A DNA stretch of 64,000 nucleotides, taken from NCBI GenBank assembly GCA_047967505.1, contig CM106539.1; one strand, written 5' to 3'. The notes under the pieces were generated by a model. That model was not told where the DNA came from. It ran no database searches and saw only the letters and a list, made by a program, of their open reading frames with translations. This document shows positions 43,921 through 54,230 of this stretch, in pieces. Numbering within the stretch: position 1 is the first letter of the stretch; each line of letters starts with the position of its first letter. Source of the DNA: Dipteris shenzhenensis (taxonomy: Eukaryota > Polypodiophyta > Polypodiopsida > Gleicheniales). A program made the translations under genes and the position numbers.

Positions 43921-44140
43921 GTGCCTATGTTGGAGCTGCTCTGTCCCTCTTCTTCTCCCTCTCCCGTGCCTCTGTTGCTGTTGCTATGTCCCTCTCCTTC
44001 TCCCTCTCTTGTGCCTCTGTTGCTACTGCTCTGCTATCCCTCTCCTTCTCCCTCTCATGTGCCTCTATTGCTGCTGCTCTGTCCCTCTCCTTCTCCCTCT
44101 TTTGTGCCTCTGTTGGAGCTGCATTGCCTTGTGTAGGAGT
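43921..44140. repeat. 45-bp minisatellite, five copies
   Basis: Units beginning GTGCCTMTGTTG occur at 43921, 43966, 44011, 44059 and 44104 (45, 45, 48 and 45 bp apart), each ending in a CTCCTTCTCCCTCTC run. The unit is a multiple of three, so several frames stay open across it. Confidence 0.9.
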
Positions 44141-44621
44141 CCCATTCTTGCTATTACAACCTCTGCAAGCATGGTGAGGATAAAGGCTACAAGACCACGC
44201 AATGCTGTGACCTCTTGTGTCTTCCACAACACCAGAAATGCATTGGATGAGTGGATCCCTTGCACCTACAGCTTAAATGACTAGATAGTGATGAAAGGAT
44301 TGGCCAAAGGTCCACATAATCTTCCCAAGAGCAAGAGAGGTGACATCTTACATGAGTGGAAGGGGCGCATCTTGAAGTTCAAGTTTGGGAAGAAAGGATG
44401 GCTTGCAAAAGTGCAACATGTTTACATGGGAAAAGATATGCGGCTTCCTCCATCATTCAATCAATCTAGGATACCATTACATTATGAGCCTTTCTATCTA
44501 TGTACCTTTTTCACCTGTAAGTGTAATGAGTCCATTTGGAAATTTTGTGTTTGGTTTCTAAGAGCTCTTATTCATGGTGGTAGATGTTTTTCCTTCGGAC
44601 CTCGAGGAGTTGGAACCAGTT
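44141..44621 (+). other. Unrecognised open frames
   Basis: Frames here read RPRNAVTSCVFHNTRNALDE and, after a stop, KGLAKGPHNLPKSKRGDILH with EWKGRILKFKFGKKGWLAKV. The composition looks protein-like but I recognise no family. It may be an old exon or retroelement piece next to the LINE tail. Confidence 0.25.
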
Positions 44622-45600
44622 TTTTTTTTTTTTGTGCAAAAAGTAGTGCTAGTTATATTACTTGAAAGCGAGAGTACAAGAAGGCCTGAAGGCCAGCGGG
44701 CTGTAATCACAAAACAGATTCAGCCCGAGAAGTCAAAAAGCTAAATACAAGCCTCCTAGGGCATAATCATCGGGGAGTGGACAAATAGCCACGGTGGAGG
44801 GGCGTAATGCCACTGAAGACTCTGAGTGGAGTGCTGGAAGAATAACTCCCGATGATCCCAGTCGCGAAGGAAATGTCGTCTCTTTTCCTTCCCTGCTCAG
44901 GACTCTCCCTGTATCTGATCCCATTGACCCTTGAGCGTGTGAATGATCGTGCTCCAGATATTTGCTAGGGTCTGAGTACTAGAGGTAGTCTGAGCTCCTA
45001 CAGTCTACGCGCATCTGGAAGTCCAGATATGCCAGCCTGCGATGCTCCCTATGATCTCCCAAACTGGGTGTCGAGGCAACGCTCCTGCATCTGTCTCTGT
45101 CAGATGCCAAGGGAAGCTGTCCATGTAAGCCCAAGTGGCCTGCGTGATGAAAAAGACGGGATCCTATCTAGAGAACTCATAGGCTAAGTGATGCCCCGGC
45201 TCAGTGCTGCACCAACAAACGGCTCCCCAAGTGATCGATCCTAGCTCGGGTGTAGTCCTAGCTAAGATCCCCATGATTCCCTTCCAAACCGTCTGCGCAT
45301 GCGAACAGCTCCAAAGGCAATGCTTTAGGGTCTCCTCCTCCTGAAAGCACATCTGGCAATGCCCCTCCTGCCCCATCTGTCTCAGCCAGCTGCCAACTGG
45401 AAGCCCCTTGTGTACCACCATCCAAAGGAAGTAGGAGATCTTCCTTGGACGCCAGCTAGCCCAAAGAGTCTTCCAGAAAGTGCGAAGAAAGACCAAGGAT
45501 ATCCCCTGGGCATACCAGCTATGTGCCTGTGTGGGTAGCCCACGCTGGAGAGCCCCAAGAGCACACCGACCCGTGCGTGCACTGTAAGAAAAGAAGGGGG
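44622..45600 (-). mobile_element. 5'-truncated LINE, minus strand
   Basis: A T15 run at about 44620-44635 is the polyA tail on the minus strand. Upstream (45580-45164) the minus strand encodes a zf-RVT domain: PRKISYFLWMVVHKGLPVGS, then CQMCFQEEETLKHCLWSC and SHAQTVWKGIMGIL. The C-x2-C...H-x3-C zinc pattern is intact. Only the C-terminal part of ORF2 and the 3' UTR are present, the usual result of incomplete reverse transcription. Its 3' end differs from that of the LINE at 1-2640, so it is a different family. Confidence 0.85.
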
Positions 45601-46377
45601 TGGGGTTCTTTGAGGTCTCCGATGGGCACTTCCAAAAATTCTAAAAATGCCTAATTTCTACTTTGCCCAAATTGCATCGTTGCTAAGGCTACCGCAGGGC
45701 AGGCCAAAAAACAAAATGGGATTGAAGTTGGAGTGTAAGGAGAGTACTTGTCATCAAGCATGGTGTCCATGTGCGACTCCAAGTGTCGACTCAAAGTTTT
45801 GTCCTCTAGCAAGTGTCTTAGAGGGTGTCCTTTACAAGTGGTAGAAGCAGATGCCATGCTCATAGGTGCCCAGGTGCCCTCACCTCCATGCACTGCCACT
45901 CTCATGCACTTACTACTTGATAACCTTTCTCTATTTGCTAAATCCTCCCCTCTGTGCTTTCCCTATCTAAATGACCTCCCTCTCCACAAATGAACACTAT
46001 TCTCATCTAACCTCTATAGATTTTCTGTTTGGAGATTATCTCTTGATTCACAGGCAATGATTTTGCAACATGCGACTTCTACATGCAACTCCTACATGCA
46101 ACATGTAACTCCTACATGCAACTTGCAACTCCTACATGCAACTTGCAACTCCTACATCCAGCTTCTATATGCAAGTTCTACATGTAGAGAGAGAATGTCT
46201 TACAATTCCTATATGTAGAGAGAGAAGCTCTCCAACTTGTATAAATACCCCATAATGGAATGAAGCCCACACTCTTTGGGGCATTGTGTTGAGTTCTACT
46301 TTGGTATTCCAAGCAATTGTCTCAAGTGTCCATGGTTCCTTGCACTCCTCGTCCAAAAGCATGTCCTAACCTTGCAA
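45601..46377. other. Intergenic DNA with a CTACATGCAACT repeat
   Basis: A degenerate array of CTCCTACATGCAACTTGCAA units lies at about 46078-46170. No gene seen. Confidence 0.6.
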
Positions 46378-46545
46378 CTCCTCCTCCCCTCTCCTCCAAC
46401 CTTGCAACCCATCCTCTCCCTCTCCTCCTCCCTCCTCCTCCCTTCTCCTCCTCCCTCCTCCTCCCTTATCCTCCTCCTCCCTTCTCCTCCTCCTCCTCCT
46501 CCCTTCTTCTCCCTCCTTTCCCCCATGCTCTTACACCTTCTTCCT
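46378..46545. repeat. (CCTCCT/CTTCTC)n pyrimidine tract
   Basis: Plus strand almost only C and T: CTCCTCCCTTCTCCTCCTCC and similar. Confidence 0.9.
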
Positions 46546-46624
46546 CTCCCACTGCTATGCTCCCCCTAAACCCTTAGTTCCTCAACCCTTAACCTCCATG
46601 AACTACGAGGGAGATGAGTTCTCC

Positions 46625-46835
46625 ACCATGTACTCTACCCTGAACCTTGGATCCTCCTTCTAACCCTGGAACCTCTTCTAAACTCTGGAACCTCTTCTAA
46701 ACTCTAGAACCTCTCTCTAAACCTTGGAACCTCCTTCTAAACCCTAAACCTCTCTCTAACCCTTAAACTCATTTTAAACCCTGAACCACCGTCCAACCCT
46801 TAAACCCCTTCTAAACCCTTCAACCCCCAATGAAG
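46625..46835. repeat. Degenerate telomere-like repeat (CTAAACCCT words)
   Basis: Units such as TTCTAAACCCTAAACC, TCTAAACTCTGGAACCTC and CTAACCCTTAAAC recur about every 20-25 bp. Words match the plant telomere unit CCCTAAA but are diluted by insertions, so it is at most an old interstitial telomere-like tract or a minisatellite that resembles one. Confidence 0.6.
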
Positions 46836-46989
46836 GCGAAAGCATTACCTCAACCATGATGATGCATGTTCCTTTCACACATGCATGCACTATGTTTGCT
46901 TATCACACTTAAGCCTACATCTCTCACCGGAATACGACTCGAGGTCCTAAGCTACACGTATACTACAAATGACAACACCGATATATTTG

Positions 46990-48905
46990 TAGGTGACAAA
47001 AAGCCTCGGAACCCTGCATACTGAGAACACCCTGCTCTTCCTGCGGAAGTCGTGGGAAAGAGCCAACAAGCGTCGATTGTGTCTTTATCTCCTTTGGTCA
47101 TATATGACGTGCAACATGATGCTGATCCATGTGGATTGAGAATGAATTGGAGATCTGCATTAGCACCCCATAATTTGGAAATTGTTGGATTGAAGTTGTT
47201 AGTGAAGACATCCTTTGGTTCACACCTCAAAAATATTGTCAATTAGCTAGTGTTTGATCATAGAATTAGTATGTATTCTTCTTTGGTAATGTGAAGTTGT
47301 TTGAGGTAATCATCAAAAGTTTGTTGTTGTATTGCTGGGGTTTTCATAAGATTGGTGATACTTTTCATTTGGTCTTTCGAATGGCTTATGATTTCTCCCA
47401 TATGTAGTGGATTGAACAACTTTGTTGTGTGCCTGGGTGCACGGGGAAAACCAAAACGAAAATTTTTACCTCTTCTTCAGCAAATCTTGCGATGTTTGTC
47501 TTTGGATTTCCAAATTAGGCAAGGAAAGCTTTGATAAGTCGCAGCATATGTATTTATCGATAAATTCTTCTATGTTTGTGCTTGTTGAAGTACCATAGGT
47601 AGGTGCGTCTTTGATCCAAAGCAACCCATGGTCGTGTTGGCTACGATGGTTTTGAAATTTTGTGACAAAGAAGAAGTCCATCACCTTCCCTATGATCAAT
47701 GGATCTTGTTTCAACAAGCATTTGATTGCTTGGAATCTGTGGACATAATATTAAGCTGAAGTTATTGAATCTCTTCGAATCAAGTTTCGTATTTATGCAG
47801 GAGGAGTACCTTCTGGGGTATCTCTTGATTCTTCATGAAGACTTTCCAAGCATTGCAACAAAGGTTCCCATAGTCTTTCTGTTGATGAAAAAGTAATTAA
47901 AAAAGTTGGGGGCCCTAGTTGTCTAACCATGGCAAATAGGTTTTTTTGCAACTTCATCTTGTAGTCGGATGATGTTCGCATAGATGCGAAGTCACGATAT
48001 CCAATATTGGAATGGAGAAGGCTTTCAACGTCAGTGGTGTAGTGTGTCTTTTGCTCTTAATGTTCGACCACGCAATTGTGCTTTACACATACGAACCCAT
48101 GTTGAGGATAGAACTTGATGCACCAATACTTTCATGGTTTTAAAAAAATGTTTTCCACGGAAAATGCAAAGCATCGATCACTGTTAGTGAGTTCCCACTA
48201 CACAATGTCTTGGTATGAAGTTTGATCCGGTATATTGTATAAGTGTTCATATCCGTAGAAGAGTTTAGGGAATGCTAACTCTTCACAATGTTTGTTCTTG
48301 AAGATGCTTAAAGGTGAGAAGCCTTATTGGTTTGTCCTTCGAAGTCAATGACTTGTTGGCTGCTGTAAATCCCATGGACTAGCATGTCAATTTCTAAGTT
48401 GTCATTATCATCGTCCAAGTTGTCGTTTCTTGATGAGTTCTCTTGTATTTGACTTTCTTGCAAAGGCTCTATATGTTGAGTCCATTTAATGTGACCTTTT
48501 GTTCCTTGTATAGGGAATTTGGAAGTAGCTCCTTCAATGCACGCATTGTCGAAGTAGGTCTTACTAATCCACTCATATAATAATGAGTGTACTCTTTTAA
48601 TCCCAACCATGGCTGTTGCTCCATCTGTAAGGAACCTCAGTAGTATGTGTTGGGCTCTGTCAACATCGTCAAATACATTCACAATGCTTCCCTTGAGTCC
48701 GTATTGCCCATCAAAAGTCAACTCACGGATTTGTGTAAAAGGGATTCAAACTGAAATAAGGCATGCTTCAATATCATTCAGAAGACTAGTGTATTTTGTT
48801 TTCTTTAGAAGTGGCATGTTGATATGAGAAAATGTCGATAAAATCTATCTTTTAATATATTTCAAACAAATGGAGCATAAGCACTTCTCTTTGGCAGGAA
48901 CTTCG
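46990..48905 (-). pseudogene. Helitron replication-initiator (Rep) domain remnant
   Basis: Minus-strand frames give the Helitron_like_N region in order. KCLCSICLKYIKR comes first, then IRELTFDGQYGLKGSIVNVF (48740-48650). AMVRQLGPPTFLITFSSTER with LWEPLLQCLES follows (47930-47840). DPLIIGKVMDFFFVTKFQNH and RSQHDHGLLWIKDAPTYG are at 47700-47590, where HDH takes the place of the HxH metal site. EPKDVFTNNFNPTISKLWGA and FILNPHGSASCCTSYMTK end it (47215-47070). Several stops and frameshifts are present, and no SF1 helicase domain follows. Rep nicks DNA in rolling-circle transposition; this copy cannot. Confidence 0.85.
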
Positions 48906-48917
48906 GTGGTAATGATA

Positions 48918-49893
48918 TCATTTTGTATTAAAAAAGGAGTTAGCGATGGACTTATTGTGTGTAGCTTGGACAAGAATGTTAACGTTTGACAACATTTGCA
49001 AGAATGTTAACGTTTGACAACATTTGCAAGAATGTTGAGGAGTGTCCACAATTGCTTCCAGGTACTTATGTAGGGCACTAGAGTTACTTGCTTTTCTCTT
49101 CTTTGTTTCTTGTTCCTTGCTTGAATCAAACATTGTTCTTTGATTTGAGATGCAATTGTCTTCTCTTATATCACTTCCTTTGTTTTGTGTGCTACTCTCA
49201 ATACCATTGGTATGTCCTTTTGCCACATTTGCATCTTTCATTCTATATATCTTTCGTGCAATATATTGAATATTGTAAGGCGCATCTTTATGCGTTTCAA
49301 TGAATATGGCACCAAACTCTTTAGCACTTAACTGAAGGTTGTTACGAAGAATTAAACCAAGTTGGCTTTCATGTTCTTTGGTCCAAGGGATGTATGCTCG
49401 TTTACATTGAATATGACGCAAAGGTGATATTTGCATTGGTATTGTAGTTTCATCAAGTAAAAGTGTACGCACTAAAATATTATCATGAAAATGTGTATGA
49501 AAACTTTGGTAGGCATTTGTACTAGTTTTACTAATGACTTTGAATGAACCATGCAAGTTTTCAAAAAAGTTCATCAAGCAACTATATAATAAAGATCTTG
49601 AGGTAGAAATATTTGCTACCATTCTTGGTCTCTTCAACACATGCAATTTGATTGTACGAGTCAATGGCAAGGTTTGAAAGAATTTTCCAAGGGGAGTTGA
49701 CAAAGTTTGAATTTGTTTGAACACATTTAATAAGGATTTCTAGCAAAGAGGAATATGATTGCAATGGAAGAAGCTCAATTAGACAATTTATAATGTCTGT
49801 GTTCTGTGGGTATCGCTGCAAGAAACCAACATTTGATGCAAGGTCAAATGCATTGAGATTTTCAAGAATTTGCTTTTCAAATGAGATGTTCAT
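48918..49893 (-). CDS. Unrecognised minus-strand frames upstream of the Helitron domain
   Basis: A 268-codon frame (49724-48918) overlaps a 103-codon one (49893-49582). The longer includes IPWTKEHESQLGLILRNNLQ, EFGAIFIETHKDAPYN and QETKKRKASNSSAL. They lie directly upstream of the Rep domain on the same strand. A one-base shift in a poly-T run near 48925 would join the long frame to it, so it may be the N-terminal part of the Helitron protein. No family recognised. Confidence 0.4.
48974..49030. repeat. 28-bp direct repeat, two copies
   Basis: CAAGAATGTTAACGTTTGAC followed by AACATTTG occurs twice in tandem, followed by a partial third copy. Confidence 0.9.
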
Positions 49894-50010
49894 TTTCTAC
49901 ACAAAAAGAAGAAATGAATATCGACACAATGTTTCAATGCCCAAGAATAATGATTTCTTTTGAAAATCTATTGAACACCACTGCTGAATTTCACAAATGC
50001 CTTAGTACAA

Positions 50011-51330
50011 TCAAGAGCTTCCCTCGAAGCCTATTACATGGCCAGAACTATTCACTGTGAAAGTGCCACTACACTTGATGCAATGGAGCATTGAGCATAC
50101 ACGAAGAACACTTTCACTATGAAGTTCCAGGAAAGGAGCCTTTAAAGATAGAATAGTGTCTACATGTGACCCATGCAAGTGGATGGCAATGTCTTCACCA
50201 AAACGTTGAACTATCTTCACGGTATTTGAATAATTTCTTGTGCATGGTTGCAAGTGTAGCAAAAAGGTCATTGATGATCTCAACTCATGCGAATGCCAGC
50301 ACAGACAGCACATGAGTACTCCACAAGCTACGAGTTTAGATTTGTGAATTGTAGAACTCCACTAACCTGCACAACAATTTATAAGTTATTGTAAAGCATA
50401 ACAAATAATAGCAAACCATAGAAGGGTAAGGTTAGGATTTACCATGCAGCCGTATCCAAGACTTCCAACTTGGGTAACAAAAACTTGGGTGAGCTCTTCT
50501 TTCTTTGGGTCATCTGGGAAGTTCGCCAAGATTGTGAAGTCAAAAACACACAATGTATTCCTTACTGACATGTAGGATACATTCTTCAGTGTGCACATAA
50601 CAATGCCTTCTTCATTGTATTCCTTGACAAGGCGTGCAAACAAACTCTTGCGCTCGTTCATGAAGGTGAGCTGAACATGTTGAAACTTCAATACATTATT
50701 CTAAATGTTATGAAGGTGTCATGCATAATGACACCTTCATAACATTTAATAAAGTGATAGTTCCTTCAAATGGTTCACCTTTGAACACACTTGTTGTGAC
50801 ATTAAGATGGATAGAGTAAGAAGAAGTAACTCCTTCATCGAGGCTCTTTTTTCTTACCGAAGGGCCTTTCTATCCTATAGAAGCCATCTAATTCCAACTT
50901 GTCCTTGTATTGATCTACATAGGAATGAGGCACAACAAATGTGAGTGTCACAGTTGTATCTATCAGTGAAGTTAGCTTGGAGAACAACAGCATACTCAGG
51001 GTATTTAGCTTTGTAGGTTGGGATATTTGGCCAAGAGTTTTCCCTTGAAGCAAATCTATGGCTGATGCAGTCAGTAAGTTGCCATATGTATAGTACTGGT
51101 AGTGAGGTAAAATCTTATAGGTAGTGCTTACTTGCAATGACCATGGCTTGATTATTTCCCTCATTCTTTTGCTGAGGCAATTCGTTTGGGAAGTTGTCTT
51201 GCGATGAGTTGACTTCATCTTCACAAGCCTTCGTAGGTGTCATAGACAATTTGCTCGCTGCTGCGAATAATTGTGTGACATACATAAGTAATTGAATATT
51301 CTTTTGAAGTTGCAATTTCAATAATTATTA
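50011..51330 (-). other. Minus-strand coding traces, unrecognised
   Basis: Segments with exon-like composition include MTPTKACEDEVNSSQDNFPN (51240), followed by a donor-like GTAAGC. Others are LLQGKTLGQISQPTKLNTLS (51045), LELDGFYRIERPFGKKKEPR (50895), EEGIVMCTLKNVSYMSVRNT (50610) and VCSMLHCIKCSGTFTV (50085), the last with a CxxC pair. The regular beta-strand-like stretches could be OB-folds, and plant Helitrons can carry RPA-like genes, but this is a guess. Confidence 0.3.
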
Positions 51331-52120
51331 GCAAGACATATGTCTTTTGTTCAATGTTTTTTAAACATCACTTAAACATCAGTCTTATTTACATAATTAA
51401 AGCATTTGAAGTAATTTATTTAAAGTATTCCATTTCATCAATTCAGCTTTGCAAAGCCATGCAAGCTTTACATATAACATAGCAACACCTAATGTTAACT
51501 AGTGGTTTACTTAACTAATTTGCAACACGCCTTTTTTACTACCAAGTTTTCTAATACACGTAAATGAATGCAAGTTACATGATTATTAAAGCAACTTACT
51601 CAAAAGAAAATATGATTGTTGGATTTTATCAAATTAACATTTAAAGCAATAACAAACATTCTCAAGACTATTAAATTGCAAAGTAGGTTTTAATAGAAGT
51701 CATTGTAAACATCATTAATTATATAACAAATTTGCTCAAGCAAAAACAATACAAAGGGTTAGACAAATCCTTATATTTCATCACAATTATAAAGCATCGT
51801 GGAAAATTACCACAAATCCATATCATCACAAAATTTCAACATGCAAAAGGTAAAAACAAAGTTACAAAAACTTGTTAACTACTGCCTAAAAAAGAAAGCG
51901 AAAACCATTAGGAAATACTGAACTAGAAAATGAAAGTTTGAATGGGCGACATAAATTAGGACGGACTATACTTCGGACTATACTTCGTCTGCCACATAGT
52001 TGTACTTGTTTGAAAAGGTCTATGTTTAACGAAATGAGGCACATTAGATGAATCTAATGAAGAAAATGGACGGCTATCTATACTGATGTTGTACAAATAA
52101 AAGGAAGAAATGTTTTTAAA
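51331..52120. other. AT-rich intergenic DNA
   Basis: About 800 bp of AT-rich sequence with no frame or repeat I can assign; it could be a large intron of a minus-strand gene. Confidence 0.4.
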
Positions 52121-52235
52121 GTGTCACGGCCGCCAAACTATACGCGATTCTCAGAAGCAGCACAAAGATATAGTTACGAGAAGCAAATACAGTTTGCTAT
52201 AATTTCAGGGATCATGAATTGGCAAGGTGAAGGTC

Positions 52236-52905
52236 TTATAGCAAATGCTGTAAGTGCAACAGTACGTGCAAAGCTTCCGATTGGAATAGAAAATACCTGC
52301 AAATAAACATGCAATAGAATGAGCACACAGGGCAAACAGGAGAACACAGGGCAAACAGGAGATGATTGGAAGACACATGCAAACCCAAAAACTTACCTTC
52401 AGCGTATGCTACCTTCGCAGCAGCTTGGAAGGCCTTTAGCAAAGACTTCTTGGGTTGTTTTATTGATGGTAGAATGGTTCAGCAAGTGGGCATCTCTCTC
52501 AGGCTTCCCAAAGGACGACGCCAGCAGGATGGGAGTTGAAGGAACCGTCATGCAACCAACACCGTAGTGAAGCTCCACTTTCCGTGAGGTAGCACCATCT
52601 GCATGCATAGGTACCAAAAGAAATTATTCAGCACCATGCAAATGAAATATATCTCCACAAAATGATGAGCAGTAATCCGCACACACCAGATAGATTGCCA
52701 GTTTCATCGTCCCCTTCATGCAAGACCTTCTTTCCATAGCGCTTCTCCAGTTCCACAATAAACCAGATAGTTATGAGCTCTAGAAGTACAATTACAAGCA
52801 GAAAATGAAGTTGAAGTTGAAGTGGAAGAGAGATCAGAGAGTACCCTTTCCAAAGGTGTAGCAGTCTGTATCCATTGCCTCAGGTAAGTGGTCGTTGTCA
52901 GCCAT
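52236..52905 (-). CDS. Putative minus-strand gene, function unknown
   Basis: A plausible first exon starts at ATG 52905 (MADNDHLPEAMDTDCYTFGK) and ends at a GT. A second stretch at 52760-52690 reads VELEKRYGKKVLHEGDDETG before GTGTGTGC. A third at 52610-52430 reads DGATSRKVELHYGVGCMTVP and SSFGKPERDAHLLN. A fourth at 52440-52390 reads LLKAFQAAAKVAYAEG before a GT. The exons look protein-like and the junctions have splice-like bases, but I could not confirm one continuous frame and recognise no family. Confidence 0.35.
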
Positions 52906-53106
52906 GGTGATACGAAGGAGAAGAAGAGGCCGACTTTGAAGGAGATGCAAGACAATGAGCTCTCCAGCAATATAAAGGTAAATTCCATGTGCTACAGCTA
53001 ATCCCTGCAGCATATTTGAGGATTGAATAATACAATTGGAGCAGCTTCGCAAGAATCCACATAACCATGAAGGAGAGGAATAAGCGTCAGAAGCGACGAC
53101 CACCAT

Positions 53107-54230
53107 ACTTCCCCAAAATGGTGCAACAGTAGAACTAGTTAAGCGTACTTACATCTCCTTTGACGGCCCAATCAAAATATTCCACGTGGAACCCCGAAAT
53201 AATGCACCAAAAACCATTTTACCTTTCGAAAACAACCAACCTTCCCTATACCCTTCCATAAGCAGGCCAAAAAAACTCACCGACCCATTCTGGCAGGCCT
53301 ACGCTGCATGAATGCGGGCCGCTGCAATAGTAGGCCGACGCCCTACCATTGGGTTCTTGTGGCTTTCGCTAAGTTGACATTGTTAAGGTGGTCATTGGTG
53401 TTTTAAACGATGTTTAAATGTCCATAAAGGCTTCATTAAAAGCAAGGCCATAGTGGGTTTTGCCACCTTGTTTGAAAATTTGAGTGGGGGGGCAAAAATA
53501 CAAAATACCACTGAAATTTTGAAACAAAGGAAGGGGGGCCGTAGGATGGGGGGGGGGGATGGACGGTGGAGATGCTAAGGCTGAGCAAAAAAGGCGCGAA
53601 GGACACGTGGAGGGCGGGAGGCAAAGCATTCTAAATTCAAACATGACACTTGGGCTTGTTCTCTCTCTATTTTCTCTCTCTTCGGGGATGGCCACTTTCT
53701 TACTCAAAACAACAGAGACTGCTCTTCTTCTTCATCCTTTTGAGTTCTGGCTATGGTGTTCTTCCTCCCTTCTGCCCCTTCGCATTTGGATTTAGCTTCC
53801 TCTTCTCTGGCTATGGCCTCCTCGCTTTTCACTGTCTAGCTTCCTTCGCCTTCCTCTTTCGTTTTGCTTGTACTCTAGATCAACCTCTTTCATCCTCTCT
53901 CCAACTATGCCACTGGCCTGCCTCGATTAGCTCCGCCTACCCTTTCTCCCCGCAGCTCTTGCCCCCTTCGCCCTCCATTGTAGCTCTTGTAGCTTCTTTC
54001 GATTCGGCCTAGGCCATTCCTGCGATGATCATCGAACCAAGGATCGCTGCAAGCATTTGAGGGACGGATTGCTGTACGCATTTAAGCGAACGATCGCTGC
54101 CAGCATCCAAGGAGGCTCAGTTTGCTGCTGTGTGCGTGAGCTGCGTGAGAATGCCACTCTAGATCCCTCAGCAGTGGCTTCCGCTGATTGCTGCTTGCCA
54201 CTCTGGTGGATCTGGGTTTCGGAGAAGCCC
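53107..54230. promoter_or_regulatory. Upstream region and leader of the cyclin gene
   Basis: No gene is convincing here. A G-rich run (GGGGGGGGGATGG) lies near 53549. 53650-54010 is pyrimidine-rich and could be 5' UTR. The region also separates the minus-strand gene at 52905 from the plus-strand cyclin, so it may act as a bidirectional promoter. Confidence 0.4.

Noticed and set aside
43506-44284. A 223-codon plus-strand frame and its 147-codon neighbour
   Set aside because: Most of their length is the CT microsatellite and a 45-bp minisatellite, whose unit is a multiple of three, so frames stay open by chance.
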